Source: Nephrocerus scutellatus (Eukaryota; Arthropoda; Insecta; Diptera; Pipunculidae). From it: DNA of 64,000 nt. Shown piece by piece: positions 33,256 through 45,430 of this stretch. The position numbers and the translations under genes were made by a program. The notes beneath the pieces are model-generated. The model saw only the letters and a program-made list of their open reading frames with translations, was not told where the DNA came from and did no database searches. The stretch covers positions 31,215,777 to 31,279,776 of the forward strand of contig OX352761.1 in NCBI GenBank assembly GCA_947095585.1. Reading direction: 5' to 3'. The first letter of the stretch is position 1; each line of letters begins with the position of its first letter.

Positions 33256-34110
33256 ATTCAAGGCAGTCACCGCCAATCTCTGCCTGCTTTTTGCAGCTAA
33301 AAACTGGGATATAGCTCTCATCCAAGAGCCATGGACCAAAATGAAAAAATTGTGGGGATCCCAAACAAACTGGGTAAGTTGATTTACAGCAAAAGAAACG
33401 AGAGACCAAGGACAGCAATCATATGTCACCACTCATTTAACATTTATTCTTTAAACCAATTCATTTCCAGAGACCTAACCGTGATCTCTATATAGACGCA
33501 TATAACAAAAGGAAGTAAAAGCACCATTAACCTTGCCGCTGCCTACTTCCTTGGAGAGAAAGAAGACCCACCTCCGGAAACAAAACAGAGCTTTAATGAA
33601 CACAGCATAGCTCACAGCAAAAAATTCGTGATAGGATGTGATACAAACTCTCACCACCTAGTCTGGGGTAGCACCAATACCAACACAATTCTTAAAAACA
33701 ATTTAATAACATTATATAAATATAATACATCAATTGGGATGAGACAAACCATAAAGCTTCTCAAATACAACATAAAAGACATACAAGGCAGTTAAGTTAA
33801 GCCGCCATGCACTCAGATCTCTTGTCTGGTATATAACAGGACACGGCTCATTTAACGGTCACTTCATAAAAATGGGAAATCCTAACAGATCGCTGCCGCT
33901 TTTGTAACGAGGCAAAAGAAACGCCAGAAAAGATTTCAATATCTCAAGGCTCACACAGTAGTTCCATGGCCGAATGTCAAACTGATCGACCTGGCAGATA
34001 TAATAGCATTCATAATGGATAAATGTGGTAAATATCTGTGATGCACAATAGATCTCAAGATCGCAGTGCACAAGGCTTCTCCGCCCACCAATAATAATAA
34101 TCGCTTAATA
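33235..34110 (+). pseudogene. Same non-LTR element: endonuclease and C-terminal zinc finger, RT missing
   Basis: INLHRFKAVTANLCLLFAAK then NWDIALIQEPW marks the start of an APE-type endonuclease. ISRDLTVISI, LAAAYFLGEKEDPP and FVIGCDTNSHHLVWGSTNTN continue it to about 33680. The next recognisable part (33790-34050) is the far C-terminus: LSRHALRSLVWYITGHGSFN and a degenerate C-x2-C-type finger followed by ETPEK. The reverse transcriptase between them is absent, so about 2-3 kb was deleted internally. Confidence 0.7.
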
Positions 34111-34639
34111 ACATATTTGCCGTTGTCTGTTTGTTTGTCTGTATGGATATAACGATTTTATGTCGCCTCGTCCCGCCTAAACCACTATATGTGTCGAAGC
34201 CATAGTTACACCATATGTTCGTTTGGTGCTTCGAGAAGTTCAACTTTTTTGACCCGTTAGATTCCGCTGGAGTCGAGATATTTCCGAAAATTTGTGTTGT
34301 GGTTGGATTTGGTTCATATTCACACCATATGTTTGTTTGGTGCTACGATGACGGGTATTCACTAGTAATAATAATAATTGTCATTAGTGTTCTCACATAC
34401 GGATGCCCTAGTAATAACTAGTCAACTTTGTAAAATCAGATTATAATCCAATAAATCATTATCTAGCAACCCTTAAGTGGAATAAAATTTTCGCGAATTT
34501 AAACATAACTGATTTAATTCTCTGTCTTTATATTAAAAGTAGTAAACTTAACGTCTTAAAGACTTTATTACACATATTTAATTTTTTTTTAGCTAGCGGT
34601 GAAGAGATTAATAGATTGGAAATTTTCATTCACAACTCC

Positions 34640-35760
34640 AATCCACAAAAAAAACAACCCAAAAAAATAAATTAAATAAATTTTAAATTTTCGTGTAAAT
34701 TCTCTAATCGGGAAAACACAATGTGCAGTTTGAATAAAATCCGGTAAATTTTTTAAAATTTTTGTTAAAGAGCCCCCCGTACCCGGGGCCATTTCACTAC
34801 CAAATTTTTAGAAAAAGTGTTGTCCATCGGAGATACACATGCATATAATATTTGAAGAAAATCGGGTACCTTTTTATAAAATTTGTATGGGTGCCCCCCA
34901 ACTCAGGGGCCTGATAACTTCCAAATTTTTACAGAAAGTCAGAGATACACATGCGTATAAAATTTGAAGCAAATCGGGTAAATTTTTTAAAAAATTTGTA
35001 TGGGAGCCCCCCGATCCTGAGGCCCGAGGTGCCCCAAATTTTGATAGAAAATATTGTGCATGGGAAATACACATGTGTGCCAAATTTGAATAAAATCGGA
35101 CTTTAGGAAGTGTGTTAAAAATTGATCACAAGATTCTGCCCACCAGCCAGCCAGCCAGTTGCAAAGTGAAAAGTGGTTGGTGAAATAGATTGTAAACTAT
35201 AACCAACGTATATTGAACGCGTACAAACAAAAAATTTATGCGTTTTTCAATTCGCAAAATGCCGAGCTTGCATCTTATTATGGAAAACACCTCCTTATCG
35301 ATCTACTTTTACTACAATCACCAAGAGAATATTTTCAAATCATGTTTATTAGGGATATTCTCATGTACCACATACGTTGTTCAGATTTATTGCCTTCGAT
35401 TCCGCTTTATTGCGTGGAAAAGTGGTTGGTTTCTGTCAGTGGTTGGCTAGCTGGTGGAATCTTGTGATCCGACCGATTTTATTCAAAGTTTGCACACATG
35501 TGTATCTTCGATAACAAATTTTTTTATTAAAATTTGGACCCCTGGGTCTGTGGTGGCTCACATAAAAAATTATTAAAAAATGTACCTATGTATCTCCAAT
35601 GACAAAACTTTTTGTAAAAATTTGGAAGTGATCGGACCTCAGAGCCCGTATAAATTTTTGTAACTACTCACCAGATTGAAACTTTGCTCCGTATCCGTGT
35701 ATCTCCGATTAGAGAACTTACATGAACATTTTTAATTTTTATGTGTTGTTTTTGTAACTG
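34640..35760. repeat. Composite repeat palindrome with trapped unique DNA
   Basis: It starts with an L end (34645-34710, TTCTCTAATCGGGAAAACAC), three forward units and an R end (to about 35155, CCAGCCAGCCAGCC). Then about 270 bp of unique sequence (35160-35430), an inverted R part (GTCAGTGGTTGGCTAGCTGG, 35434 on), two inverted units and an inverted L end (GATTAGAGAACTTACATG, 35708-35725; to 35760). The unique part has overlapping frames of 70-84 codons without recognised similarity. Confidence 0.8.
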
Positions 35761-37990
35761 TTTATAACAGTTTTATATTGTGGATTTTCAGCGTTTTTAG
35801 GTGGGCTTTAAGTCAGGTTTCTTCACAAGTTGCTGCTGAACACCATGACACTCAACGCGAACATATTAAAGAGCAGATCATGAGGAGGTTTTCCTAGACG
35901 GTAAGATTTGTTAAATTTATGTTGCAGGATGCTTACCCGGAAAAACCGTTAGTAGCTATAGAGTTCCCGAAATAAAAACAAAATTAGATACGAATGATAA
36001 TCCTTTGGGAATTTCCAAAAAAAAACTTTTCTGATTTTTCTGAGGTTGAAACTTCACCACATTTGAGGTAATGGATTTGATTTTCTATTCAAACAAGTCA
36101 GGTACATGTTTTAACTTCAGCGGATTTCCGGATCGATATGGTTAAGAGAGAAAAGTATCGCAAAACTTTTAAATTCTGTGATATTATCTGCTATTGTTGT
36201 CCAACAAAATTTAAACATTCGTCTTCAATGTTCGCCGTTTTAAATTTTTGTTACATTTGTATTGGAATTTAATTTACCTACCAATTTCGTGGCGTAAACT
36301 GTTTCATTAACATTATTTGAAATTTTTGGTACCGGGATATAGTTTGCACACTCTAAACAAATAGTTTTCAGGTCAAATATGACTCGAAATCAAAGCAAAG
36401 TTATTGAACTTACGCACAATCTTTACTTCGCAGTCAGAGCGTTTACTTACGAGTATAAAGTTGCTGTTGCTATTCCATGTAATATCAGTTACAGCCAATT
36501 TTGTAATCAATTAGAAAATATTTACAATCTTTTTGCCATGTTTATTTTATGCCATGTAAAAAGGGCAAAACAAAAAAGCTTGTTTTTTTTTTGTTTCAGA
36601 GAATTTGGTGTGACCTGCATATTCCCCAAGGAAAATATAGCGAAATTCACTTATTTGAAGATCGTTTGACAGTTTTGTATTGTCTGAGTTACTTAGTTCT
36701 AGTTATACATGTGCCGAAAAGCAGTCAGCCGCTCAAGAAGTTTTGTTTAAAACAATCAATAATTTAAACTTTTAATTTAGTTTTTATTATAAAAAAGGTC
36801 ACGCGACTGCAGCTCTCCTATTCCTGCAGTCTTAGTTATATATAGTTATATTGGCTTAAAAATACACAATCCCAAAGGTACTAACTATTTAAAACACTTC
36901 GTTATCTACATATTGCGATGGATTTTATTTGGTTTAACGATCGAAATTCTCTTAAAAGGAACTTGAAGGTATTTTTGGCAAATACAAATACCCTTACCGG
37001 TATTTGTCTCCTTTTGTACTAAGAAAATGTGTATGCAAAAGTATACAGTAAAACGTATCTAAAGAAGAGCATTTAAAATGTAGGAATAAAATAGGATTCG
37101 TCGAAAAAAATTGAGGTGTGGGCACAACACGACTTTATTTTACGGATGGGGCCGGAATCTTCAGTTAATGTATATTAAATTTTTTTTCGTTTTTTTTCAA
37201 TTTGTTTTGGTTTTTGTTTAAATTTTTTTGCACTCCACAGATTTATCCTAAGTGCTATAATTTTTGAGTTATTTGCAAAATCTCGAAAAACTATCTAAGT
37301 AAACTGTCACTTCCGGCTGTCAGATTTCTGTCAAAATCATCATCAACCCTGAAAATTTATGTAAAAAGCTTAAATATGAATTTTCATCCCGATAAGTTTG
37401 GCCGTCTGAACTGTAGAGTGGACACAGACAGACTTTTACTATGTAAAAGAAAGTAAAATACTTAATTTCGAACATGTCATCCCTTCCATCAATATTAATA
37501 AAAAAAACATTCATCTCCTGCTTCCTCACACAAATGTGAAATAATTCTTAGCAGGGATTAAAATTCCCCACATATTGCATATACTAATTAATATAAAAAT
37601 TCGAAACCATTATTAACTCCACTTATACACAAACCAGTAACTATTAAACGTCACCTTTCAGCTAATTATGTATGAATACGAGAATATGCAATATAACTTT
37701 TAATTTTTAACTAAATAATATGAAAACCGACTTAATCACAACATCCGCGAAATTTTCACTTTCCTTTTTTTATTCTGCTGCTGATAATGTGAATATAAAC
37801 AATGGCAGCCAAAAGATAATCGCGTTTATGACGTAATTAGATCGGAGCGCTAAAACTGTCTGATTAAACCAAATACCAACAGAGTGTACAAGTTTGAAGA
37901 AACTTTGGTAGTAGTAGTATTTAAAATTACCTGGTTTTTTGCTCACAATGTTGTAATGGGTATTTCCAATATGTTTCAATATAGAACGCG
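35761..37990. other. Gene-poor stretch, no gene accepted
   Basis: AT-rich. A 96-codon plus frame (36379-36669) and an overlapping one to 36767 have no recognised domain. A deleted fragment of the 29345-29505 repeat lies at 37345-37460. I see no RNA gene. Confidence 0.4.
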
Positions 37991-38128
37991 AAGGTACGAA
38001 TGAAAATTTAAGGAATTGCCTACTCTCGACCGGTCACTTGCGAACGATCGGGAGCCATCGGCATGGCATGCATAGTCATCGTCAATACTATAATAGCGTA
38101 TACAGAGCTAAGAACAACAAACTTTAGA

Positions 38129-38136
38129 TATAAAAG
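38129..38136 (+). promoter_or_regulatory. TATA box of the 38229-38786 gene
   Basis: TATAAAAG, 93 bp before the start codon; leaves a 5' UTR of about 60-70 nt. Confidence 0.6.
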
Positions 38137-38228
38137 ACTTAGCACAGAATGTATTACGGAGTAGTTTTATACAAGACGTTAACAGAATCAGTCAAGAAAC
38201 GATAAACTCTTAAAGAAGAAGGACTAAA

Positions 38229-38786
38229 ATGCGCGCATTCGTAAGTTTCTGAAGTTTTAAGTTTAAATACTTAAGTGATTATGTGAAATTTTAGGTGATT
38301 TTTGTCGCACTAATGGTGAATGGAGTCTTTCCCATTGCCGAAGCTAAGCCGGCTGTAGGACGATCACTTGGATTACTTGGAGCCGGTCTTGGTTTGGCAG
38401 GTGGAGTTAGTGCTGGAGTTGGAGTTGGAATCAACTCTGGATATGCAGGAGGATACGGCTATAATGGATATAATGGCCTTCATGGCAATCATCTTGGAAG
38501 TTTTGGTGGTGGATATCCCGGCGGATTTGCTGGTGGCTTCCACCCAGGATACGGTGGTGGTTTTCCTGGAGGATATCCCGGCCATCCCGGTGGATTTGGT
38601 GGCGGTTATGGTAGCGGTCATTACGGCGGAAACTATGGAGGGCACCATGGTAGTCATTATGGCGGACACTATGGCGGACACTATGGCAGCTCATATGGTG
38701 GTTACGGTGGCGGTTATGGCAGCGGTTATGGCGGAGGTTATGGCGGAGGTTATGGCGGTGTAGGACATCCAGCACTTTACGGTTAA
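38229..38786 (+). CDS. Secreted glycine-rich (GGY-repeat) protein, two exons
   Basis: Exons 38229-38240 (ATG CGC GCA TTC) and 38295-38786, with a 54-bp intron (GTAAGT ... ATTTTAG), phase 0. The 167-residue protein opens MRAFVIFVALMVNGVFPIAEA, a signal peptide. After a short LGLLGAGLGLAGG segment, the rest is repeats of GGY, GYGGG, GGHYGG and HPG types. Such proteins are structural components of cuticle or act as antimicrobial glycine-rich peptides in insects; the sequence does not decide. A TATA box is at 38129 and AATAAA at 38859-38864. The repeated codons also leave the other two frames and the antisense strand open by chance. Confidence 0.88.
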
Positions 38787-39108
38787 ACTGAGATAAATGT
38801 TCAATTTTTATACCGCGTAGTTAGTTTTATTTATTCTGTTTGTTTTTTTTTTATTTTAAATAAAACGAATTTAGTACAAAGAGTAAAATAATATAGTTTT
38901 TGAACATCATTGAAGATAAAAAAAAGATGTTTATCTTAATACTTTACATCGGTCTGTTAAAACTTACTTGACCCAAAACATTGATCACAGCGCGAAGGTT
39001 GATATGAATTCAAATAAGTCACACAAATATTCTCAATGTAGCGTAGTAGTGTTAGCTTTGACTTGAAATTACTTTATAGCTACAGTACACATACGTGTAT
39101 TTTATGTA

Positions 39109-39369
39109 TTATGTACAAAAAAATACAAAAAAATTAAAAACGAAACCCCAATGATTCACACAGTACTCATAACGTGATTTTAGGAAGATTTTATGTAGCT
39201 GTTCAGCTCTGTGAAAACGCAGATACTCTTTGGCTTCGGCAACTCGGCGCTGCTGCTTGCTTTTAGTCATTTTATCCTTTTTTATCTCATGCTCCGACTT
39301 TGATTTTTTGTCATGTAAGTCATAATATTTTGATTGTACATATTTCTCATATTGGTAACTCGTTCTTGT
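39109..39369 (-). other. Open frame of 86 codons, highly charged, unrecognised
   Basis: On the minus strand the frame is open from 39369 to a TAA at 39109. It has no initial methionine except internal ones and reads YEKYVQSKYYDLHDKKSKSE, then MTKSKQQRRVAEAKEYLRFH and RAEQLHKIF. The lysine/glutamate-rich helical composition is more protein-like than its AT-rich surroundings. It could be an exon or gene relic. No splice sites were confirmed. Confidence 0.3.
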
Positions 39370-40020
39370 TTACCACGCATGACGTTCGGTGGGGCCCTCT
39401 CAAGGTCACACGTAGTGCTTGTTTATCGATGTTTAGTACGAGTATCTTTATTATGCTGTAACAAACTTTAAATACGCCTGTCTTTTGGTCATATAACTTT
39501 ATCAGAAATCTATATACGACTATGTTTCTCCCGCAAACCGGACGACTGAAAAATGTCCATTCTTTTATTGAATTCATACATAAACATAAGTCAAAAGAAA
39601 AGAACCAAGCGAACGTTTTCTTTTGGCCATGAAAACACAAACCGGAATTTTTGGGGTTTCCCAGCGTTGATATTTTTCGAGTTTATTTTTGTTCTTTATA
39701 TTTAAAATCTCATACAAATTTGCTTAAGCTGTAGCATCACGGTGATATAATTTATAGTTAAGCATTTGACTACCACTTGAGGTAAATTTAGTCCACATCA
39801 ATGGCAAATAAATAAATCTAAAGCTTTCGTACGTCCATGCAATAATAAAAACTTACGTTAAACATTATTGCGGTATTAAAAATTTAAACTAACTACACAC
39901 CTTTATTTTATACCCCCGAATATGTTTTTTGTGCAGATTGTTATTTACTAAGACCAGTGCTTTAAAGTTGAGATAATGAGGTTTGTGGACTTCCGTAAAT
40001 TATATTCTTAAACTGCTGCA

Positions 40021-40282
40021 GTAATAATAATTATAATAATACTTTGCGCGGCAGACCGTTACGGTCCAAGACCTAGCTTCTCGCGACCACCATTCGTGTT
40101 GTTCTCGTGTTATAATATTTGGAATGGGAGAAAAGGCGAGTTGAGAAACTTTCTTTCGGTGACAGACATTCGCGAGAGGTGGGACACCGTGAAAAATAGT
40201 TTTAGGTGTTGTTTCTTAGATTCGAACCTCGAACATACTGCTTAAAAGTCCAGCGCACAAACCACTACAGCCACGGCGCAGC
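40021..40282 (-). mobile_element. tRNA-derived SINE, copy 2 (minus)
   Basis: The tail AATAATAATTATAATAATAC is at the left; the body (CAGACCGTTACGGTCC; TAGCTTCTCGCGACC; TTCGCGAGAGGTGGGACACC) and the tRNA-like head (AGATTCGAACCTCGAAC; AGCCACGGCG) follow to 40282. More diverged than copies 3 and 4. Confidence 0.75.
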
Positions 40283-40869
40283 AGTAATACCACAGCTTAA
40301 TTGGGTCTGCTATAATTGTAGCTACGCAGCAAATGTTTGTCTCATTGGACAATGTTGTGAGTTTAAATTACAATACAGACACATCATTTGTAATAAAATT
40401 CATTTATGCGGTTTTCATTAACGGACTCGAATTTTAAGCGCCGTGAGCTGCTTGATACGATTTGAATTACCCTACTCACGGTCGAGCTAATCGCGCACAA
40501 AAATCACAGTGAGTAATAATTATAAGGTCGAACTAAATATAAGGACATGGATGGCCGCAATCTTCGATTTGATTATACCACAAAATGATACAAATTTAAG
40601 AGTATATTTTAAAGAAGAAAAAATGTTTACTTTATTTAAAAAATAACAAAACAATAAATACCATGAATAGCCTTTTTGGTCCATCGTTAATGAATGATCC
40701 CGTTCATATTTCCTGTGAATTTTTAGCATAACAGCGACGAAGTTTTGGGGTTTATCTATCAGCTGAAAGCTAAAGCACCCAAACCATCACCCCCCTACCT
40801 CCGGAGTGCTGTCTTATTTTTACTGCTTTTTCGTCTCGCAAATAACGCCAATATAAGCTGAAAAGTCGG

Positions 40870-42012
40870 GACCTTCAAATTTTTTTTAAATATTCCATAT
40901 TAACTTCGCTTGCCCGTGTGTCGGTGGATGGCTGGCTGGCCAAATCTTGTGATCAATTTTTAAGTTCCTAAGGCCCGATTTCATTCAAACTTTGGACACA
41001 TGTGTATCTCCGATGGCCCAAGGGCCGAGAGGCTCCCATATATACATTTTTTTAAATTTACTCGATTTTCATTAAATTTTGTACACATGTGCATGTTAAA
41101 CACTTTTTTTTTTGTAAAAATTTGGAAATTATGGAAGCCCAGGGCCGAGGGTTCCCATATAATATTTTAAAAAAACACTTAAACTTTGAAGAAAATCGGG
41201 CTAATTTTTAAAAAGTTTACATGGACACCACACGGGTCTCAGGGACCTATCACTCCAACAAATTTACAAAAAGTTTTGTCCATCAGTGATACACATGTGT
41301 TTAAAATTGGAAGAAAATCGAGCCAATTTTTAAAAAAATTATATGGGCACCCTTCGGGCCTCAGGGCCCATTCACTCCTAAAACTTTACAAAAAATGTTG
41401 TCCATCGGAGATACACACGTATATATAAAATTTAAAAAAAATCGGGTTAATTTTTTTTAATAAATTTTTGGGGCCCGGGGTCTCCAAAATTTTTACAAAA
41501 AGTGTTGTCTATCGGATATACATGCGTATGTAAAATTTGAAGAAAATCGGGTTACTTTTTTAAAAAAAATTTATGGGGCTCCACGAACCCGGGGCCCGGG
41601 GTCTCCAAAATTTTTACAAAAAGTGTTGTCTATCGGATATACACGCGTATGTAAAATTTGAAGAAAATCGGGTTTATTTTTTTAAAATTTTTTTATGGGA
41701 CCCCAAGAACCCGGGGCCCTGGGTCTCCAAAATTTTTACAAAAAGTGTTGTCCATCAGAGATACACATGTGTATAAAATTTGAAGAAAATCGAGTAAAAT
41801 TTTGTAAAATATTTGTATGGGAGCCCCCCGACCCCGTGGCCCGAGGGCTCTCAAATTTTAATAGAAAATTAATAGAAATAGGAAATACACATGTGTGCAA
41901 AATTTCAATAAAATCGGGCTTTGGGAAGCGGGTTAAAAAGTTATCGCAAGATTCCACGCAGACGACCGACGACCGACATCCGTGCCACGGGCAAGTGAAG
42001 TTAATATAGAGA
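40870..42012. repeat. Composite repeat palindrome (R' ... R)
   Basis: It starts with an inverted R end (TCCATATTAACTTCGCTTGC, 40888 on; GGATGGCTGGCTGGC) and inverted units to about 41160. It then switches to forward units of about 115 bp (41180-41860) and closes with a forward R end (GACCGACATCCGTGCCACGG; AAGTGAAGTTAATATAGAGA to 42012). Both outer ends are R ends. Confidence 0.85.
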
Positions 42013-42862
42013 ACTAGCTGACCCGACAGACGTTGTCCCGTCCCACTTTCAATAAATTTGTTTGTTATCGTTTTGTGAACTTGTGAAAAGCTATTTGTTT
42101 TGCGATATCGAGTCACAGTATTAGTCACATCATTGTGTTACATTTTTTAATTTTGGGTCTTTTAGGGTCTTTTGGGGTTCTTTTGAGGTTTAATGATTTT
42201 TGGGGATTTTGAGGGACTTTCGGAGGTCTTTTTGTGATTCTTTTCGGGGTCTTTTGTGGTCTTTTGGAGATCTTTTTGCCCACAAAATCAAAAAAGAAGA
42301 AGAAATGACATTTTCGCACGTAACCCAAACATTTGGAATCTATTGGAACAGAAATGAAATAACGACTTTTGCTGGACAGATCGCGAATCAACACAAATTT
42401 AATTTTATTTTAAGTTAGGCTGGAATCCGTTTTTCCAAAGTTTTCATTTCACCGAAAACATTCAATAGAGTTATTTCCTCAAAATATATCCAATTTATCA
42501 TCTTTGTCTTTGTTTTCTAGGACTTTAACGAACAAAACAAAAAAAGAATTACGCTACTCCATCGTTCGAATCGGGAGTTATGGTCGCGAGTTCATACATA
42601 AATCCTATGGAAAACAGCACTTTCAGATTTTACAATTTTCCGGGCATCTTTTCTATTTTTTTGTCGCATAAACCTTATTCGGATTATGGCGAATTTATAA
42701 AATAAAAGTTAGCCAAATCGGTTTAGTCGTTCTCAATTTTTTTTTCACTTTAAAACCTATTCTCATACCTACCAATTAAAAAATTTCATAACAATCGGTC
42801 GAGCCGTTTCAGAGCAGTTGGGACCCAAACACCGTGACACGAGATTTTTATATATTAGATTT
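42013..42862 (+). mobile_element. Dispersed element starting CTAGCTGACCCG, carrying a minisatellite
   Basis: It begins at the R end with AACTAGCTGACCCGACAGAC, which matches the start type of repeats at 28232 and 5795. It ends near 42862 with GGGACCCAAACACCGTGACA and TTTTTATATATTAGAT. Inside is a T/G-rich minisatellite (42145-42290) followed by GCCCACAAAATCAAAAAAG. The remaining part has no coding frame. Class unknown. Confidence 0.5.
42145..42290 (+). repeat. T/G-rich minisatellite, copy 2
   Basis: About ten copies of a unit near GGGGTCTTTTGG. The array end (TTTTTGCCCACAAAATCAAA) is shared with 56310-56330, so the arrays are parts of the same dispersed element rather than chance simple repeats. 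Confidence 0.75.
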
Positions 42863-43655
42863 AAAAATTAACTCAATTTTCTTCAAATTTTGTACACATG
42901 TGTATCTTCGATTAGCGAATTTACAAGAAAGCCTGCTTGACTTATTATTTATTTGTTATTTCGAATTATTTGTACTCGACAATTTTCGAATTTTCGATTT
43001 GTGAACCATATTAATACAAAGTACTTGAGTGTAGAACTCAAATCATATATGTCGAAGTAAAATATACTAGACATAAAAAAGAACAAGTGCAATTGAGCGT
43101 AAATGAAACTTACTTTTAGGTTAGTTTATATGACTGATTTTTAGTTACATAAATTGAAGATAGATGACACGAAAGTACAGCAAATAATTTTGGGAACATC
43201 ACTTATATCCATAACCTAAAACATCTAGGTATTTATTATCTTTGTTGCAGGCTTATGACCACAATAATATAGTGATATAACTATTGCATATTTATGGAGG
43301 GAATATTTTTGGAGGGCATTTAGATTTATTTAAAATATACAAGACCTCTTTCGAAATGTTATTTTGCATATTTTTTGGATTAGTAAATCATTTTTTTTTT
43401 GTATGTAGAAATTTGTTGTGCACCAATAACAAAACCTTCTCTATAGAAAGCCCGACTGTTCCGATCGTACACAGAAACATGCTTAGTTTTATCCAAAACG
43501 TATTTGTATTAGTAATCATCTAAAGAGCATAATCCATATAAAATTTTTCTGTTTCCCAATACCATAATTCGTTAGGAATCTAATGGCGATTTACCTTGGT
43601 TGACGTTTCACACCTAATATCTAGGCCTGAACCAAAATCAGGTAACAGCTGGTTT
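42863..43655. other. No gene; an L' fragment at the start
   Basis: 42865-42935 carries an inverted L end (CACATGTGTATCTTCGATTA then GCGAATTTACAAG). The rest to 43655 is AT-rich and I recognise nothing in it. Confidence 0.45.
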
Positions 43656-43659
43656 GCTT

Positions 43660-44700
43660 TGTTCAGTTTTTACTATTTTCTATAAGTGAGTTGAGCTCCT
43701 CGTCTGACTTTTGAAGTGAGAGTTTGTCTAGATCAAGTGCTGTATGACAAATGGCGGAAATATGAGTATTATGTGGTCGTGATAAAGTATCAGCCACAAC
43801 ATTGCTGTCACCTTTAACGTATCTATGGCGGTTGTAAATTGGAAGATATAGTCGAGTTGACGATTCTGGCGAGGACTACACTCCGACTTAGATGAGACTG
43901 GGGTAGGCAGCGGTTTATGGTCGGTACTAATAAAGAATAGTCTACCTTACACAAAACACCGGAAATGCTTGATGGCACAATAGCCAGTAGCTCCCTGTCG
44001 AAAGCAGAATACTTCTGTTCCGGAGTGGTAAGCTTTTTAGAGAAAAAGGAAAGAGGCTTCCAAATTCTGCCATGAAGCTGTTCCAATACTGCTCCTACAG
44101 CGATACCTGAAGCATTCGTACTAATACGTAACTGTCCGTTATCCATTGGATGTGTAAGAAGAGTAGTCGAGCGAGGGCAACTTTAACATTATTTAAAGCC
44201 GCTTCACAATCAGGTGGCCATGGAAATTGGTTTTTCCACGTTTTGCCACGATTCGATCCGCAGACGGTTTGACGAAAGGAAAGGAAAGGAAATTTATAGA
44301 AGATGCACCGAATTCACCCTTGGAAGGTTTGATTGTTAAACCAAATTCGTCTAATCGTGCGAAAAGGATACTTAAATGATCACGGTGTTCAGATTCATTT
44401 CTGCTCGAGACTAAAATATCGTCTATGTAAACATCAACGAAATCCATGCCCTTTGTTACCTCGTCCATTAATCGTTGAAAAGTCTGTGCCGCGTTTCTGG
44501 GCCCGTATGGCATTCTCGTGAATTCGTATAGACCAAACGGTGTGGTAATGGCTGTTTTATGGACGTCTGGTTCACTAACTGAAATATGGTGGTATGCACG
44601 CACGAGATCAATTGTTGAGAAAACAGTGCAGCCTTGCAGGTAAAGAGAAAAATTGTGGGTGTTGGAGGAGAGGATACTTATCCGGTACTGTAACATTTTT
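43660..44700 (-). pseudogene. Ty3/Gypsy pol fragment, CsRn1-like: RT and RNase H
   Basis: On the minus strand: VFSTIDLVRAYHHISVSEPD, TPFGLYEFTRMPYGPRNAAQ, DVYIDDILVSSRNESEHRDH (catalytic YIDD), then a frameshift and deletion. The RNase H part follows, with TNASGIAVGAVLEQ (TNAS in place of TDAS), FFSKKLTTPEQKYSAFDREL, and later RYVKGDSNVVADTLSRPHN up to about 43665. The style of the motifs resembles the CsRn1 clade and differs from the errantivirus at 15105. Protease, gag and integrase are missing. Confidence 0.8.
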
Positions 44701-44929
44701 ATAAGTGCATAACCATAGATACTTTTGAAACATTTTTGTTCTTGCTTCCTTTCATTGTTTGTAAACTGGTGACATGTGAAAAATTTATGTCTACAATAAA
44801 CTTAGAAAAAATTAATAATCGCAAGAGAAAATAATCATCATTGTTTTAAATAACATACACCATCTACGCATACGAAAGTCTCTTATCTCCACTCACAATT
44901 TCCGACCGGAATTTCCTCGCAGGTCTACC

Positions 44930-45110
44930 AGCATGATTCTATCCACCAGTACTCATCTCGGCGATCCTGAAAACTGTGGATAAGACACTACTATGGGCAG
45001 CCACCTTTGTTTGATTCGAGATTGTAAGTAATGTAAGTTTGGTCGAAATTGGTCAAGGCATTCCAGAATTAGTTAGGCACAAGACACAAACATATGAACA
45101 CACATAAATT
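44930..45110 (+). repeat. Fragment of the 1-250 / 28690 repeat family
   Basis: CATCTCGGCGATCCTGAAAA, TAAGACACTACTATGGGCAG and GGTCAAGGCATTCCAGAATT with AGTTAGGCACAA follow the same order as 130-245. Nothing else is recognised between 44700 and the SINE at 45431. Confidence 0.6.
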
Positions 45111-45430
45111 CTTTTTTACTCGATAAGCTTTTAAAACACTTTCTGTGCAATGTTAGTGGTTTTTGACTGACTGTTTTTTGTTCGGACGGTGACAGTATTT
45201 TATGAGCACTCTCTTTGGGCCGTTATGTTTTCAATATTCAATTAAAAGAACGTTTCTGAATATTTCGTTTAATGCTGGATTTACATTTGGGTCGTACGAG
45301 AAAAAATGAGCAGGACGGCTGTTAAATAGAAAATGTGGTTAGACAGACGAGAGAAGTAGTATATTATTGTTACCATAATGCTAAAGATAATATTTGCGCT
45401 GCAGATATAAAATAACTATTACATTCTCGT

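Noticed and set aside
36379..36767. Two overlapping plus-strand frames
   Set aside because: AT-rich composition, no recognisable motif, no promoter or splice context.
38368..38775. Other-frame and antisense frames over the glycine-rich gene
   Set aside because: They are produced by the repeated glycine codons; only the frame with signal peptide, intron and TATA box is sensible.
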